Positions 41,416-49,247 of a stretch of DNA of 64,000 nucleotides are shown piece after piece. How positions within the stretch are numbered: the stretch's first letter is position 1; each line of letters opens with the position of its first letter. Both the position numbers and the translations under genes were made by a program. Origin of the DNA: a virus. The stretch covers positions 62,001 through 126,000 of the IMG/VR virus record IMGVR_UViG_3300046517_002960, one strand, 5' to 3'. The notes beneath the pieces are model-generated. The model saw nothing but the letters and a program-made list of their open reading frames with translations, did no database searches and was not told the origin of the DNA.

Positions 41416-43113
41416 CTAGATGATCCGGAGAGCCGCCGTAGGTGTCCAAGAGCCGCCCCAGGTGTGCCAGCCGACCAGCGTGCCGGGTTTGAGGGCACCG
41501 AAGCTGCCGTGCGGCAGGCCCGTAGCGAACTCTACGTGCCCAGGACCGAAGAACAGCAGGTCACCTCGTTTAACCCGGCTGAGTGAGATAGCCGTCAGAT
41601 GCGGGCTCCCGGCTAGCATCGCGAATGTCGTGCGCGGCAGGGAGACCCCGAGAGCAGCCCGGGCTGAAGCGAAGATCAAGCCCGAGCAGTCATAGCCCGT
41701 CCTGCCGGCCCCGCCCCACACGTACGGCGTCCCGGTAGCGTTGCGCTCGGCCCAGTTCAGCGCCGCGTTCCCGGCCGCGCTGCCGCCGGAAGCAGGCTCA
41801 GCCGGGGTGCGCAGCGCCGTCGTCACGGCCGTGGCCGCGGGAGGCACCGCCGGGGACGGGCTGCCGGACGGCGCGGGAGGCACCGCCGGGGACGGGCTGC
41901 CGGACGGCGCGGGAGGCACCGCCGGCGCTGCCCCGGCGGCCGGGGTGCCGAACAGCGGGCAGTTCAGGTTGGCCAGCGAGGCGGTCAGCCGCTGCTTCAG
42001 GAACTCGTTCAGGGTCAGCCCCGGCACGATCGGCTGCGGGCCGGTCTCGAGCGGGGCGTCCAGTGCCAGCCGGGCGGGCGCCAGCGCGGCCAGGTGATCA
42101 CAGAAGCCCTTTGCCTCCGCAGCCAGGTCGCCCGTTACCGCCGGCTGGCCCACCCCGGCCCGGTACGCGTTCGTCTTGACCGCGGACAGGTTCGCTGCGG
42201 TCGGCGGGCTGCCGTTAGCGCCCGTCGTGGTCATCGGGTCGTTGGGCGGGACCAGCGCCACGCCGTCCGGGGACGGGTTCGCCGCGGCCAGCAGCTCGTT
42301 CAGGCCCTGCGCGGTGACGCTGCGGCCGGGGCTGGCCAGGTCCGGCGCGGTGAACGGGGTGCAGCCCAGGGCCGGGTCCACGAACCCGTCGACCAGCCCG
42401 TTGTCGGACGGATTGCGGATCACCGTGGCGCCGGGCAGCGCGGCCTCGTTCGCCGCGGTGTCCTGCGCGGTCCGGCCGTCCGCGGTGGCCAGGTACCTGG
42501 TGGTCACGTTGTCGGACGGGTCCTGGTCGACCAGGGTGAAGTCCCGCACGGTCGGGCAGGGCTTGCCGTCCTTCCCGGTGCCGAGCGGCGGGACGGGAGT
42601 GTGCCGGGCTGCTGCCGCGGCGAAGAACGCGGGCGCGTTCGCGTACGCGACCTGGCCGAATTGCGACCCGGCCGCGCCCTGGGTGAACGCCCCGGCGCCG
42701 GGGCCTTGCAGGGTGAGCACGGTGCCGTCGAACCCGGTCCAGATCGCCACCACGGACCCGGCCGGGAGGACCGGCACGACCGGGGCGGCAGCCGGCTTCT
42801 TGTTCACGTCGGTCACCAGCGGGTTGTAGACGGATGGCGCCCCGTCCGGTCCGATGATCGCGGCCTGCACGAACGCCCCGGTAGCGGGATCCGCCTCGGT
42901 GCACCCGGCCTCGGGGACCAGCCGGTAAGGGGCGGCCAGCCCGGCGGCCGTCAGCGGGTTCGCCGGGACGATCAGCTTGCAGTTCCCGGACCCCGGCGGG
43001 TCAGCCCGGGCCGCGGGCGCAGTGACGGCCGCCGCTGTCAGGCAGGCGGCCAGGACGGCAAGGACGGCCGGGATGGCTGCTCGCCGCCGGGCGCGGGGTC
43101 GGGGCAGGTGCAT
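41416..43113 (-). CDS. Secreted NlpC/P60-family cell-wall hydrolase
   Basis: 565 residues after CCAGGAGGG. Basic signal sequence and hydrophobic core (1-37, ending ARA). Residues 38-400 form a large unrecognised secreted region; a linker with tandem PAPSGSPSPAVPP repeats follows. From about 460 comes an NlpC/P60 domain: TPYVWGGAGRTGYDCSG (Cys 476) and GDLLFFGPGHVEF (His 526). Such cysteine peptidases cleave peptidoglycan stem peptides. As the last gene of the late module, carrying a signal peptide, it may aid lysis or act at the surface of infected cells. Confidence 0.85.
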   Translation of the reverse strand: MHLPRPRARRRAAIPAVLAVLAACLTAAAVTAPAARADPPGSGNCKLIVPANPLTAAGLAAPYRLVPEAGCTEADPATGAFVQAAIIGPDGAPSVYNPLVTDVNKKPAAAPVVPVLPAGSVVAIWTGFDGTVLTLQGPGAGAFTQGAAGSQFGQVAYANAPAFFAAAAARHTPVPPLGTGKDGKPCPTVRDFTLVDQDPSDNVTTRYLATADGRTAQDTAANEAALPGATVIRNPSDNGLVDGFVDPALGCTPFTAPDLASPGRSVTAQGLNELLAAANPSPDGVALVPPNDPMTTTGANGSPPTAANLSAVKTNAYRAGVGQPAVTGDLAAEAKGFCDHLAALAPARLALDAPLETGPQPIVPGLTLNEFLKQRLTASLANLNCPLFGTPAAGAAPAVPPAPSGSPSPAVPPAPSGSPSPAVPPAATAVTTALRTPAEPASGGSAAGNAALNWAERNATGTPYVWGGAGRTGYDCSGLIFASARAALGVSLPRTTFAMLAGSPHLTAISLSRVKRGDLLFFGPGHVEFATGLPHGSFGALKPGTLVGWHTWGGSWTPTAALRII

Positions 43114-43315
43114 GGATGTTCCCTCCTGGGTTCGTGCCGGACCAGAATCCGGCCGGGCTGGCCGCCAGCGCGTACGCGGCGGGAGCTGTCACGGCTGCCA
43201 GCAGCAGGGCGACCGCGGCGCCGAGTTTCCGGGCCGCGCGCAGCTGCCGGGAAACCCGGATGGCGTGCCGGAGCCGGAGCCGGGCGTGTCTAGGGGTGTA
43301 TGAGGCGGAGCGCAT
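43001..43315 (-). CDS. Possible small secreted/membrane protein overlapping flanking genes
   Basis: 104 codons from ATG 43315, overlapping the end of the MsrQ-like gene and the start of the NlpC/P60 gene. The first 60 residues look real: a basic N-terminus and hydrophobic helix (LGAAVALLLAAVTAPAAYALAA). The remainder is probably a shadow. It fills a gap that would otherwise be empty. Confidence 0.4.
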   Translation of the reverse strand: MRSASYTPRHARLRLRHAIRVSRQLRAARKLGAAVALLLAAVTAPAAYALAASPAGFWSGTNPGGNIHAPAPTPRPAASSHPGRPCRPGRLPDSGGRHCARGPG

Positions 43316-44000
43316 TGCCGCAGGCCCTTATCTCCAGCACCGCCAGGATGATCATCCCGGCGGCGAAACCTGCGGCCAGCCCGGCCCGGAGCGCGGTCCG
43401 GGGCCAGCCGCCCTGGCTGCCCCGCCGGGCGATGCGCTTGCGGACCGCCGGGACCCGGGCCGCCAGCAGCGGGGCCGAGGCCAGCGCGAAGCCTGCCCCG
43501 GCCGCGGGCGCGGGGAGCACGGCCAGGTGCAGGCCGGTCACCGCCCATACCGCCCAGGTCAGCGGTTTCTGCCATTTCTTCCAGTAAGCGCCGAGTGCCT
43601 TCTGCGCCGCGCTGTTCGCGGTTGCCGCCAGCGGGACCAGCAGCACCACGATCAGCGTCCCGGTCCACTCCCGCAGGTGGCCGGCCGCCGAGCCGCCTGC
43701 CAGCGCCAGGTCCAGCCCGGTGCCGCCGAGCACCGCCATCCAGAGCCCGTACCGGCGCCGCCACTGGCCGGGCCGCCGCAGCCCGGTCGCGGCGGCCAGC
43801 GGGGTGACGGCCAGCATGGCGAGCAGGCACCCGGTCGCGCCCAGCCCGAGGACCCGGGCGCCGTAGTCCTGCAGGCCCGGCGTCATGGCGGCCAGCGGCC
43901 GGAGCATGACCAGCAGCGGCACGGCCGGCCACAGGCACAGGGCCGCGCTGCCCGCGCGCACGGCGGGCTGGCGCGCGGGGATGATCCTCGCCGTGGTCAC
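43290..44000 (-). CDS. MsrQ/ferric-reductase-like multi-pass membrane protein
   Basis: 236 residues from GTG 44000 (GTGA overlap). Five or six hydrophobic helices. The pattern GCLLAMLAVTPL...GLRRPGQWRRRYGLWM...GTLIVVLLVPLAATANSAAQKALG.YWKKWQKPLTWAVWAVTGLHLAVL resembles the MsrQ (YedZ) haem membrane subunit. One conserved His remains (GLHLAV); the usual LH in the helix after GLWM is replaced by LD, so haem binding may be partial or lost. A redox role is therefore doubtful. It could be structural or lysis-related given its place among envelope genes. Confidence 0.6.
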   Translation of the reverse strand: MTTARIIPARQPAVRAGSAALCLWPAVPLLVMLRPLAAMTPGLQDYGARVLGLGATGCLLAMLAVTPLAAATGLRRPGQWRRRYGLWMAVLGGTGLDLALAGGSAAGHLREWTGTLIVVLLVPLAATANSAAQKALGAYWKKWQKPLTWAVWAVTGLHLAVLPAPAAGAGFALASAPLLAARVPAVRKRIARRGSQGGWPRTALRAGLAAGFAAGMIILAVLEIRACGNALRLIHP

Positions 44001-44470
44001 GGGGAGCTCCCTGAGTCCGGCGGGAAGCCCGGGAGCGTGATCGTGATGACCGGCGCAGGCGTGCTCGGCGGCGGCGCCGGAGCGGGCGCGGGCGCTGAGT
44101 CCGTGGCTGCCGGAGCGGGTGCCGCCGTTGTGGTGACCGTGACCGTAACCGTGCCAGGCGAGCTCGCGGTCCCCGCGGATGAGGGTCCCGGCGAGCCGGG
44201 AGAGGATCCGGGGCTCGTGCCCGCCGGGACGCCGGAAGCCCCGGCGGACGCCGTCCGCGTGGCTGCCGCGGGGTAAGGCGCCGGGCGGGGTGCTGCCTGC
44301 GGCGGCGCGAGAGACAGGCCGGGCGCCACAGCCAGGCCGCGGCTGGCGAGGATCCCGGTGACCTGGCTGGACAGCGCGATAGTGATCGTCGCTGCGACGA
44401 TCACTATCGCGCAGCAGGCGAGCAGGGCGTACCAGGCGTACTGGTACCAGGGCCTGTCCCGGCGGACCAT
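43997..44470 (-). CDS. Single-pass membrane protein with Pro/Ala/Thr-rich extracytoplasmic tail
   Basis: 157 residues. Basic aromatic N-terminus, then one hydrophobic helix (WYALLACCAIVIVAATITIALS, about 13-34), then a long P/A/S/T tail with TVTVTVTT. The build resembles spanin-like or wall-spanning stalks. Function unknown. Confidence 0.65.
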   Translation of the reverse strand: MVRRDRPWYQYAWYALLACCAIVIVAATITIALSSQVTGILASRGLAVAPGLSLAPPQAAPRPAPYPAAATRTASAGASGVPAGTSPGSSPGSPGPSSAGTASSPGTVTVTVTTTAAPAPAATDSAPAPAPAPPPSTPAPVITITLPGFPPDSGSSP

Positions 44471-44521
44471 CCGGGGGTGCCTCCCATCACAGAAGCAGCC
44501 GTGTCATTGACCTGTGAAGTG

Positions 44522-45253
44522 TCAGCCGCACCCGCCGCTGGCCGCCCAGGCCGAGTAACCCGACTGGGCGACTTCCTGGTAGTACGCCTGGTTCTGCTCC
44601 GCTACCGGGGCATCCTGCGGCAGCCCTGAGTGGCCCAGCGCGTGCCAGGTGCTGGGGAGGAACTGGTACAGGCCGCCGGCCCCGGATTCCGGGTTGACCG
44701 CGCGGGCGTTCCCGCCGGACTCATCGGCGATGATGTGCGACTGGCAGCCGCCGGCCCCGGTGTAGCCGGCGGCGAGGCTGGCGCGTGAGGCGGGCTGCCC
44801 GGATGCCGGGGTAACAGGACCGGCCGCGGCGGGAGCGGGTCCGCCGCGGCCGATGCTGGCACAGGATACGTCGTACCCGTCGCCGTCGCCGTCGCCGCAG
44901 TAATACGGGAATCCGTACGTAACGCCCCAGATCCGGCTGGCGCTGCTGGGGGGAGCCGCCGGGCTCGCGGGGCGCGTGCGCGGGCGGGTTTGCCTGGCTG
45001 CCGGCCGGGCAGCCGCCGCGGTGACGACGGCCCCCGAGGCGGCCTGCGCGGACGAGCCGGGGGCCGACGTCGCCACCGCGCGCAGGATGGCGCCAGCTGG
45101 CGCTGCCGCGCGGAGGATCACGCCGGATGGCGCCAGCGCGGCGCAGACGGCGACGGCCGCCGCCCAGGTGACCGCGGCTGCGGCCGTGACCTGCGGGCGC
45201 GCCGGAGCCCGTCTCCGCCTCCTGGCGTGACGTGCTTTCCGGCGCATGAGCAT
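44522..45253 (-). CDS. Transglycosylase/lysozyme-like exported protein
   Basis: 243 residues from ATG 45253 after GGAGGG. A basic start and hydrophobic export helix, an Ala/Pro/Thr-rich linker, then a C-terminal domain IIADESGGNARAVNPESGAGGLYQFLPSTWHALG with the catalytic-type Glu and GLYQF of transglycosylase/Rpf-like folds. It should cleave glycan strands. The arrangement (export signal plus SLT-like domain) matches actinobacterial secreted muramidases. Confidence 0.75.
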   Translation of the reverse strand: MLMRRKARHARRRRRAPARPQVTAAAAVTWAAAVAVCAALAPSGVILRAAAPAGAILRAVATSAPGSSAQAASGAVVTAAAARPAARQTRPRTRPASPAAPPSSASRIWGVTYGFPYYCGDGDGDGYDVSCASIGRGGPAPAAAGPVTPASGQPASRASLAAGYTGAGGCQSHIIADESGGNARAVNPESGAGGLYQFLPSTWHALGHSGLPQDAPVAEQNQAYYQEVAQSGYSAWAASGGCG

Positions 45254-45371
45254 GCCGGTGTCCCTCCAGCAGGAAACCTGGCTGCCGGGAGCGTGGCACG
45301 CTGCTGCGGGCACGGGCAATGCGCCAGGCGACCCGAATCACCGCGGTGCTGACGCGGTTCAGGAAGCCTCG

Positions 45372-45405
45372 TGACCCGGGTCAGCCCGGCCCGTGACCCG
45401 GGTCA
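45372..45405. promoter_or_regulatory. Tandem TGACCCGGGTCA palindromes
   Basis: Two identical 12-bp palindromes at 45372-45383 and 45394-45405, 22 bp apart (about two helical turns). The second overlaps the stop codon of the HTH-membrane gene; both lie upstream of the transglycosylase gene. Likely paired operator sites. Confidence 0.5.
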
Positions 45406-45651
45406 GCCGCCGCCCCAGGCGATCGTCGCCACGGCCGCGGCCAGGACGACGACAGCCGCGGTCAGCACGGCGCACATGATCGTCATCCAGGTCTGCCGCC
45501 GCCGCATGTCGATCCTGGCGAGCTGGCGCTGGACTTCGGATTGCGACATGTGCAGCAGGCGGCCGATCTCCCGCTGGGATTTACCTGCGCTGCGCAAGCT
45601 GCGCAGCTGCTGCTTCTGCTGGGGCAGTGGGCCAGTCTGGGTCTGGGTCAT
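45403..45651 (-). CDS. HTH protein with C-terminal membrane helix
   Basis: 82 residues. Residues 21-48 (SAGKSQREIGRLLHMSQSEVQRQLARI) form a sigma-r4/LuxR-like helix-turn-helix; residues 56-79 (MTIMCAVLTAAVVVLAAAVATIAW) form one transmembrane helix with the HTH on the cytoplasmic side. Inverted repeats lie on both sides of the gene. It may be a membrane-tethered regulator of lysis genes; the function is inferred. Confidence 0.65.
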   Translation of the reverse strand: MTQTQTGPLPQQKQQLRSLRSAGKSQREIGRLLHMSQSEVQRQLARIDMRRRQTWMTIMCAVLTAAVVVLAAAVATIAWGGG

Positions 45652-45657
45652 GTGCTC

Positions 45658-45687
45658 ATACTGTACCGGGACGGCCTTTTACAGTAT
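45658..45687. promoter_or_regulatory. Perfect 8-bp inverted repeat upstream of HTH-membrane gene
   Basis: ATACTGTA (45658-45665) and TACAGTAT (45680-45687), 14-bp spacer, ending seven bases from the start codon. Half-sites resemble the ATACTG/TACAG sequence of the 22.46 kb promoter. Likely operator. Confidence 0.5.
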
Positions 45688-45748
45688 GCCCGGCCGGGCA
45701 CCTGTGCCGCTCCTGGTCAACGCCCCTGCAGGTGCCCCCGGCCGGGCC

Positions 45749-46045
45749 TCAGCGGGACCCGGGCCAGGAGTCCTCCTCGTCCAGCCCGGGGATGGCGAAC
45801 CCGGGGAGCACTACGCAGGCGTCCGGCAAGGTGGCGTTCTCCCGGAAGGTCAGCAGGAACTCCTCGCCGGGCCGCAGGGAAACAGGCTCGTCCGGTACCG
45901 CGAGCCAGGCTGCGCAGCCGGGTTCGTCGGCGTCCTCATCGCGCAGCGGGGTGCACGGGATCACCCGCCCGCGGTAGCACAAGATGATGCCCTTGGGCGG
46001 CGCAGGATTGGCCGGCGCAGGCCGGGATGACCACAGCCACCTCAT
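45749..46045 (-). CDS. Small hypothetical protein, lysis region
   Basis: 98 residues. A beta-rich domain with CYRGRVIPC and an acidic middle, ending acidic. It lies between the amidase and the HTH-membrane gene. Function unknown. Confidence 0.6.
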   Translation of the reverse strand: MRWLWSSRPAPANPAPPKGIILCYRGRVIPCTPLRDEDADEPGCAAWLAVPDEPVSLRPGEEFLLTFRENATLPDACVVLPGFAIPGLDEEDSWPGSR

Positions 46046-46073
46046 ATCTCGCAGGATACTCCCTGGCTGATGC

Positions 46074-46087
46074 TCCGGCCGGCCGGA
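46074..46087. repeat. Dispersed palindrome, copy 4
   Basis: Same palindrome with GGAT, in the gap just after the amidase stop codon. Confidence 0.7.
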
Positions 46088-46099
46088 GGATTCCCGGGG

Positions 46100-46930
46100 T
46101 CAGCCCTTGAAATTGCCGCCGAGGTTGACCCAGCTCCACTTGATCGGGCTGACCGGCGTGGTGTACGCGCACATGTCGCCGCCGGCGTTGATGTAAGTGA
46201 CCCGCATCCGGTCCCCGGCCGGGTCGTAGGCGATGCCCGCCCCGCCCTTGGCCCCGGACTGCTCGCCGTCCACCGCGGCCCATGAGCTGTCGCCGACCTT
46301 GATGTTGACCTGGCCGTTGCCGTCCCAGATCCCGGCCTGCCAGGGCCGGCCGCTGCCGTCGAACGCGACGTCTGCCATGAAAGTCCCTCCTGATGGTGAC
46401 GCGGAGCTCCCGCCCTGCTTCTTTGCCTTGTCGATGACGACGTCCATCGGGAACCCGGAGCCGCAGTCGTGATGCCCGGAGCCCCACGAGCCGAAGTTGA
46501 CGTGCTCGCAGATACCCCGGACGTTCGGGTCCTGAGCCTGATAGTCGTTGAGTACCGTCCAGGGGATCTTGTACTTGTCGACGCAGTAGCGGACCCATTC
46601 CGCCGCATTGTTGATGAGCGTTCCCTTAGAGCCGAGCCAGGTATCCCGCGACCATGAGGCGTAGGCGCACATCTCCAGGGAAAGGCACCAGTCATTTGCG
46701 CTTCCCTGGGTCCACGCTTTGTGGTTCTCATAGACGTACGCGCCGAAGACTCCGGCCTCGTAGTTGTCGGCGCCGTGGTGGCTGGAGCACTGGGCGGACG
46801 GGTTAGCGAACCAGGCGCCCAGATCCCGGATCTTCATCGCGCCTTCAGTCGTGTGAAGGACGATCTTGTTGTACGGTCCCCGGCTGGTTGAGTAGTGCGG
46901 GGACGGCATCCAGATTTCCTGGAGGGCCAT
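46100..46930 (-). CDS. N-acetylmuramoyl-L-alanine amidase (endolysin)
   Basis: 276 residues. An Amidase_2 fold: KIVLHTTEGA (zinc ligand His 26), SSHHGAD (51-52) and GHHDCGSGFPMD (His 153/154, Cys 156). A Gly/Ser linker (172-182) leads to a beta-rich C-terminal domain of about 90 residues (FDGSGRPWQAGIWDG...), probably wall-binding. It cuts the amide bond between muramic acid and the stem peptide. No signal peptide, so release would depend on a holin such as the nearby 47,268 gene. Confidence 0.88.
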   Translation of the reverse strand: MALQEIWMPSPHYSTSRGPYNKIVLHTTEGAMKIRDLGAWFANPSAQCSSHHGADNYEAGVFGAYVYENHKAWTQGSANDWCLSLEMCAYASWSRDTWLGSKGTLINNAAEWVRYCVDKYKIPWTVLNDYQAQDPNVRGICEHVNFGSWGSGHHDCGSGFPMDVVIDKAKKQGGSSASPSGGTFMADVAFDGSGRPWQAGIWDGNGQVNIKVGDSSWAAVDGEQSGAKGGAGIAYDPAGDRMRVTYINAGGDMCAYTTPVSPIKWSWVNLGGNFKG

Positions 46931-47013
46931 GCCGGCGGCTCCCTTGGTGCGGAGAGCCCGGCTCCCGGTAGGCCGCGGGCGAGATGAAGATGGTCAGGTC
47001 AAGCGTAGCCGGG

Positions 47014-47256
47014 TCACGGCCCGGCGCCGGGGAACCTCTCCCGGTAGAGCCGCAGCCGGGCGGCGAACCGGGGATCCCCCTCCGCGGCGTTCCACGGCTC
47101 GGCCTGCTGGCCGTCCGGCGGCGGGTCGCCGGACGGGTCCGGCAGCTCGAGCTCGATCTCGCCGGCGTCCAGCTCGTCGCTGGTGAACGCCGCGCCGTAC
47201 CGGACGAGGCGCCGGCCGCCGTGGCGGTGGCGGCGCAGCCTGTTCCCCATGGGCAT
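47014..47256 (-). CDS. Small hypothetical protein next to holin-like gene
   Basis: 80 residues from ATG 47256 (ribosome site AAGGGG; GTG 47271 alternative in a GTGA overlap). A basic His-rich start (RLRRHRHGGRR) and an acidic middle. Function unknown. Confidence 0.55.
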   Translation of the reverse strand: MPMGNRLRRHRHGGRRLVRYGAAFTSDELDAGEIELELPDPSGDPPPDGQQAEPWNAAEGDPRFAARLRLYRERFPGAGP

Positions 47257-47267
47257 GGTTTCCCCTT

Positions 47268-47477
47268 TCACTTGCGGTTCCCGTTGCCGTTACGGGCACG
47301 GGAGCCGGTAATCAGCCAGACCAGCACGGCGATGCCGCCGACCGCCAGCCAGGATCCGGTCATGACCATCAGGTCCCAGCCTGACAGGTGCGCGGACCCG
47401 GCTGTGATCAGGTCAGCACCGAAGTTGAGCAGCGACAGCGCGAAGATCAGCAGCCAGAAGGTCCGCGGGCTCAGCAT
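47268..47477 (-). CDS. Holin-like two-pass membrane protein
   Basis: 69 residues: hydrophobic helices FWLLIFALSLLNFGADLI and LMVMTGSWLAVGGIAVLVWLI joined by a short loop, then a short basic tail (RARNGNGNRK). Size, topology and location between tail-tip genes and the amidase suit a class II holin. Confidence 0.7.
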   Translation of the reverse strand: MLSPRTFWLLIFALSLLNFGADLITAGSAHLSGWDLMVMTGSWLAVGGIAVLVWLITGSRARNGNGNRK

Positions 47478-47499
47478 GGCAGGATTCCTCCGGGCATGG

Positions 47500-48930
47500 T
47501 CAGAACTTTCCGGGGTACATCGCGGCGATGACCGTGGCCATGTCCTGCCGGGCGCCCTGCAGCGGGGTCAGGGTGGCCGTGTCGGTATCGTCATCGAACT
47601 CGTACTGGCCGGTCATGAAGATCACCGGCCCGGCGGTCACCTCGCCGCCGTACGGCGCGTCCGCGACCATGACCTGGACGAGCGTGCCGGCTTTCTCGCA
47701 GCCCAGGTCGACCGGGAACCCGCCGGCGTTGAGCAGCTGGCCCGGCCCGACCGTGAACGGCCCGGCGAAGCTGGCCCGGACGTACTTGGCCAGGATGTTG
47801 TTCCCGATCTGGGTCACCTGGGAGACGGTCAGCACCCCGGCCGAGCTGGTATCCAGGTAGTACTCCATCGGGCCGTGGCGGAGCACCGAGCTGGCCTGGG
47901 TGACGGTGAGGGTCGCGTAGACGGCAGGCACCGCCTTGGTGGTGGAGGTGGCCTGGATGTCTGTGCTGACCTGGTAGCGGATGACCAGCGTGTTAATGTC
48001 GGCGTTGATCGTCCGCGGCACCGGGGTGTGGCTGATGAGGAGCCGGCCGACCGGGTACTGCAGGGTGCCGTACACGTCGGCGGGCAGCCCGAACACCTGC
48101 AGCTGCCATGGCCCGGCCGGGGCCTGGGTCACGCCTGGCGGGGTGACCATCCAGGTCAGCGCGCCGCCGGAGCAGAGCAGGTTCAGGAACGCCGCGATCG
48201 TCTGCGCGCCGGAGTCGACCTGCTGGGACAGGTAGATGCCCAGCGGCGTGCCGATCCCCGGGTTGGACCAGCGCAGCCCGCGGCTGATGGCCTGGTTCAC
48301 CGGGTCGTCGGCGTTCCACGTGGTGTAGAGCGCGGTGAAGTCCGCGCCGTAGGTGCCCGCCCCGTGTGCCGTGACTGCCCAGCCCTCGGTTCCCGGCTGA
48401 GGCTCGTCCAGCTTGCCTTCCCAGACGCAGTTGGCGCCGCGGAAGACCTGCACCACCCGGCCCGGGTTGAGGGCGTCGGTGCGGTAGTCGGGCGGCAGCC
48501 GCAGCAGGCAGCTCATGTGGTCCGGGCCGCCCGGGCAGGTGAAGCTGTACTTCAGCGCGGACACGTGGCCGAGCGCGCCGAGCCACCGGGGGCTGGTCGG
48601 CGACGGGACGCTTACCGCGGTGTCCGGGCTGCCCGGCTGGGCCTGCGGGGCCGGGGTGAAGAACACGTTGGAGAAGCCCGCGAACGGCGCGGACACCGCC
48701 GCCACGGTGAACAGCGTGGGTTCCTTCAGGGTCCCGCTGGTCCAGAGCCGGAAGTCGTCGCCGGGCAGCACGCCCGCTGCCTGCGCCGGGGTCAGGACGA
48801 GGTAGCTGAACCCGGCGTAGCCTCCGGCCCAGCTGCCGGCGAGGCCCCCGCCGGACAGGGCGGATGACCAGGCGGGCCGCTGCGGGACGAACGTACAAAC
48901 TTGTGAGGCAGAAGCGCGCTCCAGGGCCAT
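47500..48930 (-). CDS. Minor tail protein (Gp37-like tail-tip type)
   Basis: 476 residues. It matches the pattern of siphovirus Gp37-like tail proteins: an N-terminal beta region, GRVVQVFRGANCVWEGKLDEP, then a domain with SGGALTWMVTPPG and a late TLVQVMVADAPYGGEV. Starts one base after the upstream stop. Expected at the tail tip or baseplate hub. Confidence 0.75.
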   Translation of the reverse strand: MALERASASQVCTFVPQRPAWSSALSGGGLAGSWAGGYAGFSYLVLTPAQAAGVLPGDDFRLWTSGTLKEPTLFTVAAVSAPFAGFSNVFFTPAPQAQPGSPDTAVSVPSPTSPRWLGALGHVSALKYSFTCPGGPDHMSCLLRLPPDYRTDALNPGRVVQVFRGANCVWEGKLDEPQPGTEGWAVTAHGAGTYGADFTALYTTWNADDPVNQAISRGLRWSNPGIGTPLGIYLSQQVDSGAQTIAAFLNLLCSGGALTWMVTPPGVTQAPAGPWQLQVFGLPADVYGTLQYPVGRLLISHTPVPRTINADINTLVIRYQVSTDIQATSTTKAVPAVYATLTVTQASSVLRHGPMEYYLDTSSAGVLTVSQVTQIGNNILAKYVRASFAGPFTVGPGQLLNAGGFPVDLGCEKAGTLVQVMVADAPYGGEVTAGPVIFMTGQYEFDDDTDTATLTPLQGARQDMATVIAAMYPGKF

Positions 48931-49237
48931 CTAGCTGCCGCCCCAGAACTGCGACGCGTTGGCCTTGTAGTCCAGCTGCGGCGCGGGCGGCCCGCCTTCG
49001 TACCCCGTGTTCAGGTCGTGGTGCTGGTCCAGGGTGGCGATGAGCGCGTCGGCATCAGCCTGGGTCATGCCGAGGCCGTCCGGGAAGGCGGCGGTCAGGA
49101 ACACCTCGCCGCCCATCGCCGCGATGTAGGCACGCTGGTCGGCCAGCCGGGTGAAGCTGTCCCGGACCCCGGTGAGCAGCGTGCCGAGCGTGGCCAGGTA
49201 AGTCCCCGGGTTCGGGACGTTGGTGGCGATAGGTCAT
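48931..49237 (-). CDS. Small tail-region protein with one extra base after the start codon
   Basis: The frame reads NVPNPGTYLATLGTLLTGVRDSFTRLADQ...GMTQADADALIATLDQHHDLNTGYEGG to a TAG at 48931, but its 5' end meets a TGA with no ATG, GTG or TTG start. An ATG at 49237, with a ribosome site AGGGAAG, lies one base out of frame. Removing one base near 49231, or ten, restores a complete protein. About 100 residues, helical. The type (small protein beside tail-tip genes) is familiar; function unknown. Confidence 0.6.
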
Positions 49238-49247
49238 CACTTCCCTG

